64,000 nucleotides of DNA from Blastococcus sp. VKM Ac-2987 (GCF_026967805.1 NZ_JAPVBG010000003.1:248001-312000), one strand, 5' to 3'. Positions 7,150 through 15,633 are shown, counted from the first letter of the stretch. Made by a program: numbers and translations. The notes: a model not told the origin generated them from the letters alone.

Positions 7150-7743
7150 GTGCCGACCCTCCGCATCGCCCAGGACGCCGCCGCCGACGAGCTGCTGAGC
7201 CGCGACCCGCTCGCGCTGCTGGTCGGGATGCTGCTGGACCAGCAGTTCCCGATGGAGCGGGCCTTCGGTGCCCCACGGCTGCTGGCCGACCGGCTCGGCG
7301 TGCAGACGTTGTCCGCCGCGCAGCTGTCCGACATGGACCCCGAGGAGCTGGTCCGCGTCTTCCAGGGGCCGCCGGCCCTGCACCGCTACCCGGGCTCGAT
7401 GGCCGGCCGGGCGCAGGAGGTGTGCCGCGCCCTGGTGGAGCACTACGACGGGCGGGCCGAGGGGCTGTGGGCCGACGCCCCGGACGGGGCCACGCTGCTG
7501 AAGCGGCTGAACGGGCTCCCGGGCTTCGGCGCGCAGAAGTCGAAGATCTTCCTCGCGCTGCTCGGCAAGCAGTACGGCGTCACGCCGCCGGGCTGGCGGG
7601 AGGCGGCCGGCGACTACGGCACCGAGGGCTCGCGGCGCTCGGTCGCCGACATCACCGGCCCCGGGTCGCTGGCCGAGGTGCGGGCCTTCAAGCAGGAGCA
7701 GAAGCAGGCCGCGAAGGCGGCGAAGCAGGGACCGGGGAGCTGA
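7150..7743 (+). CDS. HhH-GPD-type base-excision DNA repair protein (intact copy)
   Basis: A 197-residue member of the small actinobacterial HhH-GPD family (TIGR03252-like), probably a DNA glycosylase-like protein. The helix-hairpin-helix is LNGLPGFGAQKSKIFLALLG at about residues 117-136. The C-terminus is lysine/alanine-rich; no 4Fe-4S cysteine cluster is present. GTG 7150 is preferred to upstream ATGs because homology with the three truncated copies begins here and a -10 hexamer precedes it by seven bases. The gene is the intact member of a set of 5'-end duplications spread over the preceding 6 kb. Substrate specificity is not established for the family as far as I know. Confidence 0.85.
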   Translation: MPTLRIAQDAAADELLSRDPLALLVGMLLDQQFPMERAFGAPRLLADRLGVQTLSAAQLSDMDPEELVRVFQGPPALHRYPGSMAGRAQEVCRALVEHYDGRAEGLWADAPDGATLLKRLNGLPGFGAQKSKIFLALLGKQYGVTPPGWREAAGDYGTEGSRRSVADITGPGSLAEVRAFKQEQKQAAKAAKQGPGS

Positions 7744-7845
7744 GTCGGAGAGCACCTGCACGGGCTCCGTCCCGGTGGCACCATGGGGCTGGTCCGGGAG
7801 CCGGCGGGGTCACCCTCCGAGTCACCCCGGCCAGCGGAGGGAAGA

Positions 7846-8190
7846 GTGCCCGTGGCCTCGAGCCAGCAGTTCCAGCGGTCGCGCCGACCGGAGCCGGTGC
7901 TGATCACCGAGGCAGCTCCGAGCATGATCGACCAGCAGGCGGCCCGGAAGCGGCGCTACGCGATCACCATGGCCATCCGCAGCGTGGCGCTGATCCTGGC
8001 CGCCGTCTTCTACCAGATCGTCTGGCTGATGGTCATCCTCGCGATCCTGGGCACGGTGCTGCCGTGGATCGCCGTGGTCATGGCCAACGACCGGCCGCCC
8101 AAGGCCAAGACCCGCCTCAAGGGCGTCGACGCGCGCCCCGACCGCGTCCTGGCGAACCCCGCGCGATCCGGGCGGATCATCGAGGGCTGA
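7846..8190 (+). CDS. DUF3099 small membrane protein
   Basis: A 114-residue protein with two adjacent hydrophobic segments (about residues 43-58 and 62-79) and short basic flanks, matching the DUF3099 family of actinobacterial membrane proteins of unknown role. GTG 7846 is preceded by GGAGG five bases upstream, which decides the start over the ATG at 7783. The 3' end overlaps the convergent siderophore ATPase gene by 14 bases, so transcripts from both sides collide. Confidence 0.8.
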   Translation: MPVASSQQFQRSRRPEPVLITEAAPSMIDQQAARKRRYAITMAIRSVALILAAVFYQIVWLMVILAILGTVLPWIAVVMANDRPPKAKTRLKGVDARPDRVLANPARSGRIIEG

Positions 8191-9004
8191 ACGTCCCGGC
8201 CGGCTCCCGCATGTGGTGCCGGCCGATCGGCAGCATCAGCGGCCGGCCCGACGTCGGGTCGACCACGACCCGGCTGTCGAGCCCGAAGACCGCCCGCACG
8301 CACTCCTCGGTGAGCACGTCCGCCGGGTCGCCGGCCGCGTGCAGGCGGCCCGCCGCCAGGGCGATCAGGTGGTCGGCGTAGCGCGCGGCCAGGTTGAGGT
8401 CGTGCAGCACCATGACGACGGTCGTGCCGCGGGCCCGGTTGAGGTCGGTCAGCAGGTCGAGGACCTCGATCTGGTGGCTGACGTCGAGGAACGTCGTCGG
8501 CTCGTCGAGCAGCAGCAGGTCGGTCTGCTGGGCCAGCGCCATGGCGATCCACACCCGCTGGCGCTGCCCGCCCGAGAGTTCGTCGACGGCGCGGTCGGCC
8601 AGCCCGGTCGTCTGCGTCGCCTCGAGGGCCGCGGCCACCGCCGCGTCGTCCTCCGGGCGCCAGCGGGTGAAGAGGCCCTGGTGCGGGTGGCGGCCGCGGC
8701 CGATGAGATCGGCGACCGTGATGCCCTCCGGCGAGATCGGCGACTGCGGGAGCAGCCCGAGGGTGCGCGCCAGCTCCTTGGCCGGCATCCGGTGCACCGC
8801 CTTGCCGTCGAGCAGCACCCGGCCCTCCCGCGGGGCGAGCAGCCGCGACATCGACCGCAGCAGGGTCGACTTGCCGCAGGCGTTCGCCCCGACGATCGCG
8901 GTGATCCGGCCGGGTGGCACGACGAGGTCCAGGTGCTCGATGACCGTGCGCTCGCCGTACCCCAGCCGCAGGGCCTCGGCGGCGAGGACGTGGGTGGCGG
9001 TCAT
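8177..9004 (-). CDS. Siderophore ABC transporter, ATP-binding protein
   Basis: A 275-residue ATPase of the FepC/FecE type that powers ferric-siderophore import. Walker A is GANACGKST near residue 38, Q-loop LLPQSP, signature LSGGQRQR near residue 142, Walker B LLLLDEPTTFLD, and the switch His lies in VMVLHDLNL. It is the last gene of a four-gene operon behind an iron-regulator box; a 52-base gap separates it from the second permease. Gene order binding protein, permease, permease, ATPase is the usual one. Confidence 0.93.
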   Translation of the reverse strand: MTATHVLAAEALRLGYGERTVIEHLDLVVPPGRITAIVGANACGKSTLLRSMSRLLAPREGRVLLDGKAVHRMPAKELARTLGLLPQSPISPEGITVADLIGRGRHPHQGLFTRWRPEDDAAVAAALEATQTTGLADRAVDELSGGQRQRVWIAMALAQQTDLLLLDEPTTFLDVSHQIEVLDLLTDLNRARGTTVVMVLHDLNLAARYADHLIALAAGRLHAAGDPADVLTEECVRAVFGLDSRVVVDPTSGRPLMLPIGRHHMREPAGTFSPR

Positions 9005-9056
9005 GGTGTTCTCCGTTCGCTCGCGTGCGGCCTAGCCGCCAGGACTGCAGGGCCGC

Positions 9057-10109
9057 TCACAGCGAGCCTCCGGCGCGGTTCGTGCGGACGATCAGGTAGA
9101 TCAGGTACGGGGCGCCGAGCACCCCGGTGACGACGCCGACGGGGTAACGCGTGCCGAGCGCGTACTGGCCGGCCAGGTCGGCGACCAGCACCAGGAGCGC
9201 CCCGACGAGGGCGGCCGGCACGAGCAGCGATCCGTGCGGGCCGACGATCCGCGCCGCGATGGGGCCGGCGAGGAACGACACGAAGGCGATCGGCCCGCAG
9301 GCCGCGGTGGCGAAGGCGATCAGGCCGACCGCGGCCACGATCGCGACGAGCCGGGTCCGCTCGACCCGCACGCCCAGGGCCGAGGCGGTGTCGTCGCCCA
9401 GCTGCAGCGCCGACAGGTCCCTCGTCCGGGACAGCAGCACCGGCGCGAGCACGACCAGCGCCAGCAGGGCCGGGACGGTCGCCTCCCACGTCGTGCCGTT
9501 GAGGCTGCCGGTCAGCCAGCGCAGCGCCTCGGCGTAGTCCCAGGCCCCGGCCTGCGACAGCACGTAGGAGGTGATGCTGGTGCACATGGCCGCCACGCCG
9601 ATGCCGATGAGGATCAGCCGGGTGCCCGCGACACCGTCCTTGAACGCCAGCGTGTAGATCATCAGGGCCACGGTCAGCGCCGCGACGATCGCGGTGAGCG
9701 AGACTGCGGTCCCCGACCAGCCGAGGATGACGATGGCGAAGGCGGCGGCCGCGCTCGCACCCGAGCTGATGCCGATCACGTCCGGGCTGGCGAGCGGGTT
9801 GCGCAGCATCGTCTGGAACGTCACACCGGCCAGGCCGAACCCCAGCCCGGCCACCAGGGCGAGGGTCGCCCGCGGCAGCCGCAGCCGCCCGACCGTGAAG
9901 GTCGCGCCGGGGACCTCCTCGCCGAGGACGACCCGGAGCACGTCGCCGGGCGGGTAGGACGTCCGCCCGACCATCAGGCTGACCGTGTACGCCGTGACGA
10001 CGAGGACGGCCAGCGCCACCACGACGAGTCGCCGGCGGGAGGCGCGGCGGACCCGGCCGCGGGCGACGGCGTCGACGGTCGACGGCGACGGGGTGGCGAG
10101 GGCGGTCAC
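9057..10109 (-). CDS. Siderophore ABC transporter permease (second FecCD subunit)
   Basis: A 350-residue integral membrane protein of the FecCD/BtuC family, forming half of the import channel with the preceding permease. It shows about nine to ten hydrophobic helices and the family motifs RLPRATLALVAGLGFGLAG and TMLRNPLASPDVIGI. Start GTG 10109 overlaps the stop of the first permease in a GTGA; the frame is open far upstream, but only as a shadow of that gene. The C-terminal GTRYPVGVVTGVLGAPYL matches the conserved coupling end of the family. Confidence 0.92.
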   Translation of the reverse strand: MTALATPSPSTVDAVARGRVRRASRRRLVVVALAVLVVTAYTVSLMVGRTSYPPGDVLRVVLGEEVPGATFTVGRLRLPRATLALVAGLGFGLAGVTFQTMLRNPLASPDVIGISSGASAAAAFAIVILGWSGTAVSLTAIVAALTVALMIYTLAFKDGVAGTRLILIGIGVAAMCTSITSYVLSQAGAWDYAEALRWLTGSLNGTTWEATVPALLALVVLAPVLLSRTRDLSALQLGDDTASALGVRVERTRLVAIVAAVGLIAFATAACGPIAFVSFLAGPIAARIVGPHGSLLVPAALVGALLVLVADLAGQYALGTRYPVGVVTGVLGAPYLIYLIVRTNRAGGSL

Positions 10110-11149
10110 AGCTCGCGCACCTTCTGCCGGCGGACGATGGCGATGAAGAAGGGCGCGCCGATGAGCGCGGTGATGATGCCGACGTCGACCTCGGCGGGCC
10201 GGGCGACGATGCGGCCGAGCACGTCGGCCGCGGTCAGCAGGCAGGCCCCCGTCAGCGCCGAGAACGGCAGCAGCCACCGGTGATCCACGCCCACCAGCAG
10301 CCGGCACAGGTGGGGGACGACGAGCCCGACGAAGCCGATCGGCCCGGCGACGGCGGTGGCCGCCCCGCACAGCAGCACCGAGCCGCCCGCCGCGACCGCG
10401 CGCACGAGGACGACGCGCTCGCCGAGCCCCGCGGCCAGCTCGTCGCCGAGGGCGAGGGAGTTCAGGCTGCGCGCGGACAGGATGCTGATCGCGGCGCCCG
10501 CCAGCAGGAAGGGCAGCACGGGGGTGATCGTCGCGAAGGACGCGCCGCCGACGCCGCCGACCTCCCAGGACTGGACGCCCTCGGCGATGTCGCCGCGGGG
10601 GAGGGCGATCGCGGTGAGGAAGGAGACCAGGGCGGCCGACGTGGCCGCGCCGGCCAGCGCCAGCTTGAGCGGGGTCGCGCCGCCCCGACCGAGGGATCCG
10701 ACGGCGTGGACGAACACCGCCGCCAGGGCGGCCCCGGTGATCGCCGTCCAGATGATGCTGGTCGCCGTGAACAGCCCGAACCAGGCCAAGCCGACGACCA
10801 CGGCCAGCGACGCGCCCATGTTGATGCCCAGGACGCCCGGGTCGGCCAGCGGGTTGCGGGTGACCCCCTGCATGACCGCGCCCGCCAGCCCGAGCGCGGC
10901 ACCGACGACCACCGCGAGCACGGTCCGGGGGATGCGCTTGGTCACCGCCGCCTCCTCGATCGTGTTCGAGGACCCACCGAGGGCGGCGACGATGTCCGAC
11001 CAGCCGACACCGCGGGACCCGATCGCCACCGAGGTGGCCATCAGCGCGGCCAGGACGGCCAGGACGACCAGCAGCCACAGGAACCGCGCCGACCCCGGAC
11101 GCCGCGAGAGGGCGGCGTCCGGGCTGGGGGTGGTGTCGACCAGGGTCAC
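10106..11149 (-). CDS. Siderophore ABC transporter permease (first FecCD subunit)
   Basis: A 347-residue FecCD-family permease, partner of the next gene. Conserved motifs include RIPRTVLAVVVGAALGLAG, GVTRNPLADPGVLGI and the C-terminal EVDVGIITALIGAPFF. GTG 11149 is chosen because it overlaps the binding-protein stop codon (GTGA). Together the two permeases form a heterodimeric channel for a ferric siderophore; which siderophore cannot be read from sequence. Confidence 0.92.
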   Translation of the reverse strand: MTLVDTTPSPDAALSRRPGSARFLWLLVVLAVLAALMATSVAIGSRGVGWSDIVAALGGSSNTIEEAAVTKRIPRTVLAVVVGAALGLAGAVMQGVTRNPLADPGVLGINMGASLAVVVGLAWFGLFTATSIIWTAITGAALAAVFVHAVGSLGRGGATPLKLALAGAATSAALVSFLTAIALPRGDIAEGVQSWEVGGVGGASFATITPVLPFLLAGAAISILSARSLNSLALGDELAAGLGERVVLVRAVAAGGSVLLCGAATAVAGPIGFVGLVVPHLCRLLVGVDHRWLLPFSALTGACLLTAADVLGRIVARPAEVDVGIITALIGAPFFIAIVRRQKVREL

Positions 11150-12174
11150 GACGCCTTGGCGGCAGCCTCGGCGAGCATCCCGACGTAGTCCTCGAGAACC
11201 CACGGGATGGCGAGCGGGGTCGGGTTCGCGGCCGTGCCCAGCGGGGTGTTGGGCAGCAGCACGACGGCCCCGTTGCGGACCGCGGGCATCTGCGACAGCA
11301 GCGGGTCGGCCTCCAGTGCGTCGACCAGCGCCTGGTCGCCGTAGGTCACGATCATCTCCACGTCCCCGAGCGTGTCGATCTGCTCGGCGCTGATCGCGCC
11401 GGAGAACTTGTCCGGGTCGGTCGACGCCGCGGCGATGCTCCCGGGGGTGGTGAGCCCGAGGTCCTCGAAGAACGCGGCCCGCGTGTCGGACGGGGTGTAG
11501 TAGCTGACCTCGCTGAGGTCGGTGGTGTCCACGTGGGTGAGGAACATGGTCGCCGTCCCCTCGAGACCGGGGTGCTCGGCGACGGCGGCGTCGATGTCCT
11601 GCTGGAGCCCCTCGATCAGCTCCGCCCCCTCCTCGGCCATGCCCATCCCCGCGGCGTTGACCTCGATCATCTCCTGCCACGGCGTCGCCCACGGCGCCTC
11701 CGGGTAGGCCACGACCGGCGCGATCTCGCTCAGCGTGTCGTAGTCCTCCTGGGTCAGCCCGGAGTAGCCGGCCAGGATGACGTCGGGGTCGGTGTCGGCC
11801 ACGGCCTCGAAGTCGATGCCGTCGGTCTCGTCGAACAGGACCGGGGTCTCGGCGTCGAGCTCCTCGAGCCGCTCGGAGACCCACGGCAGCAGCCCGTCGC
11901 CGTCGTCGTCACCGAAGTTGGCGGCGGCCATGCCGACGGGGACGACGCCGAGGGCCAGCGGCACCTCGTGGTTGGCCCAGCTGACCGTCGCGACCCGCTC
12001 GGGCTCCGACTCGATCGTCGTCGTGCCGAGCGCGTGCTCGATGGTGACCGGCGTCCAGTCCGCCGAGCCCTCCGGCCGGGCGTCCGAGGCGGAGGACGAC
12101 GAGGAGCAGGCCGGGAGCGCGACGGTCATGAGCGCTGCCGCGGAGAGCGCGACCAGGCGTGTGGGGCGGTGCAT
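11146..12174 (-). CDS. Siderophore-binding lipoprotein
   Basis: A 342-residue substrate-binding protein of the FepB/FecB class. A signal peptide ends in the lipobox LPAC near residue 23, followed by a serine-rich linker, so the mature protein is anchored to the membrane by lipid. The FecB-like fold begins with VTIEHALGTTTIESEPERVATVSW. It delivers a ferric siderophore to the permeases encoded next; all four genes are closely packed or overlapping. Expression is expected under iron starvation, since a DtxR/IdeR-type box lies 34 bases upstream. Confidence 0.92.
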   Translation of the reverse strand: MHRPTRLVALSAAALMTVALPACSSSSSASDARPEGSADWTPVTIEHALGTTTIESEPERVATVSWANHEVPLALGVVPVGMAAANFGDDDGDGLLPWVSERLEELDAETPVLFDETDGIDFEAVADTDPDVILAGYSGLTQEDYDTLSEIAPVVAYPEAPWATPWQEMIEVNAAGMGMAEEGAELIEGLQQDIDAAVAEHPGLEGTATMFLTHVDTTDLSEVSYYTPSDTRAAFFEDLGLTTPGSIAAASTDPDKFSGAISAEQIDTLGDVEMIVTYGDQALVDALEADPLLSQMPAVRNGAVVLLPNTPLGTAANPTPLAIPWVLEDYVGMLAEAAAKAS

Positions 12175-12207
12175 GGGGTCCTTCCGGTCAGGTCCAGTGC
12201 GCTCAGG

Positions 12208-12226
12208 TGAGGCTTGCCTAACCTAG
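12208..12226 (-). promoter_or_regulatory. DtxR/IdeR iron box
   Basis: On the minus strand the sequence CTAGGTTAGGCAAGCCTCA matches the 19-base IdeR/DtxR consensus TTAGGTTAGGCTAACCTAA at 15 positions. It sits directly upstream of the siderophore-binding-protein gene, where a Fe(II)-loaded regulator would block the promoter. Confidence 0.8.
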
Positions 12227-12285
12227 GTCATGGTCGCCGCGGGTCGGATCACGAACAGGTAACGCCGGGGTGGGGGTGGCGGGGA

Positions 12286-13164
12286 TCACCGGGCGCCGGG
12301 TCGGCGCACGACCTCGGCCGCGCAGGCGAGGCCGGCGTCCAGAGCGGCCGCGGGGGACCGGTCGGGTGTACCGAGCCAGGCGGCCAGCAGCCCGGCCGCG
12401 AACGCGTCGCCGGCCCCGGTGGTGTCCACGACCGTCGTCGGGTGGGCGGCGCGGTGCACCACCTCGTCGCCGGCCACCCACAGCGCGCCGTCCGGTCCGA
12501 GCGTCACCACCGCGATCGGGTGCCGGCCGGCCAGGGCGCGGGCCGCGGCGGTGGGGTCGGCGCAGCCGGTGAGCAGGCGCGCCTCGTCGGCGTTGGGCAG
12601 GACGAGCGTCGCCCCGGCCGTGTCCGCCAGCCACCGGTCCACCCCGTAGCCGAGCAGCGGGCCGGTCGACGCCGGGTCGACCGAGACGGTGCACCCGGCG
12701 TCCGCCGCCGCCCGCAGGGCGGCCAGCCCGGCCTCGCGCGGACCGGGGTGCAGCAGCGTGTACCCGGAGACGTGCAGGTGGCCGCCCGGGGTGGGGGCGG
12801 GCACGTCCGCCGGCCGCAGGGCGAGGTTCGCGCCGCGGTCGGCCAGCATGCTCCGCTGCCCGTCGGGCTCGACGAGGCTGACGATCGTGCCGGTCGCGGC
12901 GCCCGGCACGGTGCGCAGCCGCAGCGCCACCCCGGCCGCCGTGAGCTCGGCGGCCAGTCCCGCGCCCGGTGCGTCGTCGCCGATGCACCCGGCCAGCACC
13001 GTCGGCGTCCCGAGCCGGGCCAGGTGCGCCGCGACGTTGGCGCCGGCGCCCCCGCCGCGGCTGGCGATCGACGCCGGCCGGTCCGATCCGGGCGCGGGCT
13101 CCCCGGACAGCACGACGACGACGTCGGTGGCCACGTCGCCGACCACGACGACGGGGGTGCGCAC
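12286..13164 (-). CDS. psuK: PfkB-family carbohydrate kinase, probably pseudouridine kinase
   Basis: A 292-residue PfkB/ribokinase-family sugar kinase. The N-terminal glycine-rich signature SRGGGAGANVAAHLARLG and the C-terminal signature VDTTGAGDAFAAGLLAAWLG, with its catalytic Asp, are both present. Because the gene directly follows the pseudouridine-5'-phosphate glycosidase gene with an 8-base gap, I infer that it phosphorylates pseudouridine; on its own the sequence could also be a ribokinase or adenosine kinase. The start is GTG 13164. The pair would release uracil and ribose 5-phosphate from RNA-derived pseudouridine. Confidence 0.78.
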   Translation of the reverse strand: MRTPVVVVGDVATDVVVVLSGEPAPGSDRPASIASRGGGAGANVAAHLARLGTPTVLAGCIGDDAPGAGLAAELTAAGVALRLRTVPGAATGTIVSLVEPDGQRSMLADRGANLALRPADVPAPTPGGHLHVSGYTLLHPGPREAGLAALRAAADAGCTVSVDPASTGPLLGYGVDRWLADTAGATLVLPNADEARLLTGCADPTAAARALAGRHPIAVVTLGPDGALWVAGDEVVHRAAHPTTVVDTTGAGDAFAAGLLAAWLGTPDRSPAAALDAGLACAAEVVRRPGAR

Positions 13165-13172
13165 GGCGGCGG

Positions 13173-14102
13173 TCAGGCCGGGCGGGCGGCCAGCGCCGAG
13201 GCGATCCGGCCGGCCAGCTCGGCGTTGCGCAGCACCAGCCGGACGTTGACCGCCAGGGTGGCGCCCTCGCTGGCGCGGTGGAGGTGGTCGAGCACGAACG
13301 GGGTGACCGCCTTGCCGCGCACCCCGGCCGCGTCCGCCGCCGCCAGGGCGTCGGCGATGACCCGGTCGTGCAGGGCCGGGTCCAGCTGCTCGTCGGCGGG
13401 CAGCGGATTGGCGACGACCACGGCGCCGGGGGCGAGCTGCCGGCGCGCGGCGAACACGGCGGCCGCCTGCTCCGCGTCGGCGACCGACCAGTCCAGCGTG
13501 GACCCGGAGTCGGCGACGTAGAAGCCCGGGAACGTGGTCGTGCCGTACCCCACGACGGTGACCGACAGGGACTCCAGCCGCTCGAGGGTGGCCGGGACGT
13601 CGAGGATCGACTTCACGCCGGCGCAGACCACGACCAGCGAGGTCCGGGACAGGGCGGTCAGGTCGGCGGATTCGTCGAAGGTGTCGGCCGACTGCCGGTG
13701 CACGCCGCCCAGCCCGCCGGTGGCGAAGACTTCGACGCCGGTGGCCTCGGCCAGCAGCGCGGTGCTGGACACGGTGGTGGCGCCGCTCATCCCGAGCGCG
13801 GCGGCGACGGGCAGGTCCCGGACGCCGAGCTTGGCCAGGTCGGGATCGGCGCAGACGCGGTCGACCTGCGCGGACGTCAGCCCGACGTGCGGGACCCCGT
13901 CGAGCACGGCGATGGTGGCCGGCACGGCGCCGCCGGCCCGAACCGCGGCCTCGACGTCGTCGGCGGCCGCCCGGTTGTCCGGACGGGGGAGCCCGTGGGC
14001 CAGCAGGGTGCTCTCCAGCGCGACCACGGGACGGCCGTCGCGCAGGGCGTCGGCGACCTCGGGGGACAGGACCGGCTGGGGAGCGGTGTTCGCGTCGTGC
14101 AC
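13173..14102 (-). CDS. psuG: Pseudouridine-5'-phosphate glycosidase
   Basis: A 309-residue PsuG (IndA-like) enzyme that splits pseudouridine 5'-phosphate into uracil and ribose 5-phosphate. Recognisable motifs are VALESTLLAHGLPRP (catalytic Glu), TVSSTALLAEATGVEVFATGG, and CAGVKSILD with the Schiff-base Lys near residue 160. GTG 14102 starts the protein where the family does; the open frame extends a further 51 codons upstream without homology. The kinase gene follows. The start is divergent from the DUF3039 gene at 14194, leaving a short shared promoter region. Confidence 0.9.
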   Translation of the reverse strand: MHDANTAPQPVLSPEVADALRDGRPVVALESTLLAHGLPRPDNRAAADDVEAAVRAGGAVPATIAVLDGVPHVGLTSAQVDRVCADPDLAKLGVRDLPVAAALGMSGATTVSSTALLAEATGVEVFATGGLGGVHRQSADTFDESADLTALSRTSLVVVCAGVKSILDVPATLERLESLSVTVVGYGTTTFPGFYVADSGSTLDWSVADAEQAAAVFAARRQLAPGAVVVANPLPADEQLDPALHDRVIADALAAADAAGVRGKAVTPFVLDHLHRASEGATLAVNVRLVLRNAELAGRIASALAARPA

Positions 14103-14193
14103 CCTGTCATCATGGTCGGCGGGTGCGCCGAGCACCGCGGCGACCCCGGCCGCGCGGCCGCCGCACGACTGGACCGTCGAGCAGGGAGCCCGC

Positions 14194-14421
14194 ATGAGCA
14201 GCAGCGACATCCTCGAGCGGCCGGACGTCCGCGAGTCGGACACCGGCAACGCCAACGAGGTCTTCCACTACGTCAAGAAGAACAAGATCGCCGAGAGCGC
14301 GGTCATGGGCACCATGGTCGAGGCCCTGTGCGGCGAGATCTTCCCGGTGACGAAGAGCCCCAAGCCCGGCAGCCCGGTGTGCCCGGCCTGCAAGGAGGTC
14401 TACAACCAGCTCCGCAAGTAG
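14194..14421 (+). CDS. DUF3039 protein
   Basis: A 75-residue actinobacterial protein of unknown function. Sequence blocks FHYVKKNKIAESAVMGTMVEA, shortened here to its core, a central CGEIFPVTKSP and a CPACKEVYNQL end match the DUF3039 family. The three cysteines (CGE, CPAC) suggest a small metal site. ATG 14194 has GGGAG upstream; the much longer open frame to 13534 is antisense to psuG. A dispersed repeat (R1) follows the stop codon. Confidence 0.85.
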   Translation: MSSSDILERPDVRESDTGNANEVFHYVKKNKIAESAVMGTMVEALCGEIFPVTKSPKPGSPVCPACKEVYNQLRK

Positions 14422-14446
14422 CGGGCAGGGGCCGAACACCTGCTCG

Positions 14447-14544
14447 GTCGTCCCGAGTCGGCCCGGAGGGTCCGCGCAGGGACGACGAATGCGCTCAGCG
14501 CAGCCGCGACGGCACCTGGCCGCGGTGTCGTCCGGAGGACGACA
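14447..14544 (-). repeat. Dispersed stem-loop repeat R1 (convergent intergenic)
   Basis: Two-part element. GTCGTCCC (14447-14454) pairs with GGGACGAC (14479-14486) around a GGCCCGGAGGGTCC core. After a spacer containing GGCACCTGGCCGCGG, a second hairpin TGTCGTCC-GGA-GGACGACA follows (14526-14544). The same layout recurs at 18709-18808 and, inverted, at 37539-37672. It lies between the convergent DUF3039 and YihY genes, so it may act as a two-way terminator. Confidence 0.7.
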
Positions 14545-14553
14545 GTGCAATCC

Positions 14554-15633
14554 TCATCGCAGGCCGAGTCGCCGGGCCTCGTCGTCCAGCTTGGCCTGGC
14601 GGCGGGCCCGGCGCCGCCGGTCGTGCCGGCTCAGCGGCGCGGGCCAGCGGGACTGGATGGTGGCGTTGAGCTCCGCCCCGAGCAGCACGGCCATGCCGAA
14701 GAAGAAGCAGAACAGCAGTGCCCCGATCGGCGCCGCGAGCGCCCCGTAGGGGAGCGCCGTGGTGAGGAAGTCGCCGATGTAGGCGCGCAGCAGCAGCGCG
14801 GCGAGCAGGAAGAAGCCCAGGCTGAGCAGCGCGCCGGGCAGCTGCCGCCGCCAGGGGAGCCGGTTGGGCAGGATCACGTGGAAGAAGCTGGTGAGCGCCA
14901 CCAGCAGCCCGATGACCACCAGCGGCCAGTAGACGGCGTTGATCAGCATCACTGCGGTGTCCCGCCAGTCCGGCGGCACGAGATCGGCGAGGGTGCCCCG
15001 GCCCAGCACCAGCAGCGGCAGCATCAGCACCGCCATCAGCAGGCCGACGACGAAAAGCCACAGCGCCTTGAGCCGGGTGCGGATGGGTCCGCGCACGTCC
15101 CGCTGGTCGTAGGCGATGACGATGGTGTTCATGAACGTCGCCGTCGCCGACGAACCGGCCCACAGCGAGACCAGGAAGCCGAGGCTGACCACCTCGAGCC
15201 GGCCGGACCCGAGGATGTCGGCCAGCGTGGGCCGCACCAGGTCGTCGACGACGTCGTCGGTGAGGAACTGCGAGGAGGCGTCGAGCAGCTGCTCCTCGAT
15301 CATCGCGACGGCCTCGCCACCGATCAGGTCACCGAGGTAGCCCAGCGACCCGAGCAGCCCGATGAGCAACGGGGGCACCGAGAGGATCTGCCAGAACGCG
15401 GCCTCCGCCGACAGGCCGAGGATCCGGTCCTGCCAGGCCTTGGCCAGCGTCCGCCCGAGCACCTGCAGGGGCACGCGCAGGAACCCCGGCCAGCGCCGCA
15501 GCCGGGAGGGCCTGGGGGAGTCGGCCTTGGACGCGCCGCCACCCGCGCCCGGGGCGGCGCTCGCCGGCTCGTCCGCCCCGGCCCGGGCGGGCGAGTCGCT
15601 GGGCAGGACGGCGCTCACCTGCACAGTGTGCAC
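14554..15633 (-). CDS. YihY/virulence-factor BrkB-family membrane protein
   Basis: About 359 residues. A proline/alanine-rich cytoplasmic N-terminus is followed by six hydrophobic segments between roughly residues 75 and 330, matching the YihY/UPF0761 family (RILGLSAEAAFWQILSVPPLL and the late YGALAAPIGALLFCFFFGMAVLLGAELNA). The C-terminal tail is very basic (RHDRRRRARRQAK). Function is unclear; despite an old name these are not established as RNase BN. The start is uncertain: GTG 15633, 15624 and 15618 are all in frame, and longer frames overlap the VanW gene. Confidence 0.82.
   Translation of the reverse strand: MHTVQVSAVLPSDSPARAGADEPASAAPGAGGGASKADSPRPSRLRRWPGFLRVPLQVLGRTLAKAWQDRILGLSAEAAFWQILSVPPLLIGLLGSLGYLGDLIGGEAVAMIEEQLLDASSQFLTDDVVDDLVRPTLADILGSGRLEVVSLGFLVSLWAGSSATATFMNTIVIAYDQRDVRGPIRTRLKALWLFVVGLLMAVLMLPLLVLGRGTLADLVPPDWRDTAVMLINAVYWPLVVIGLLVALTSFFHVILPNRLPWRRQLPGALLSLGFFLLAALLLRAYIGDFLTTALPYGALAAPIGALLFCFFFGMAVLLGAELNATIQSRWPAPLSRHDRRRRARRQAKLDDEARRLGLR

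Noticed and set aside
14554-15633. YihY protein as ribonuclease BN
   Set aside because: The old RNase BN label for this membrane family has not held up; the sequence shows only membrane helices and no nuclease motif.
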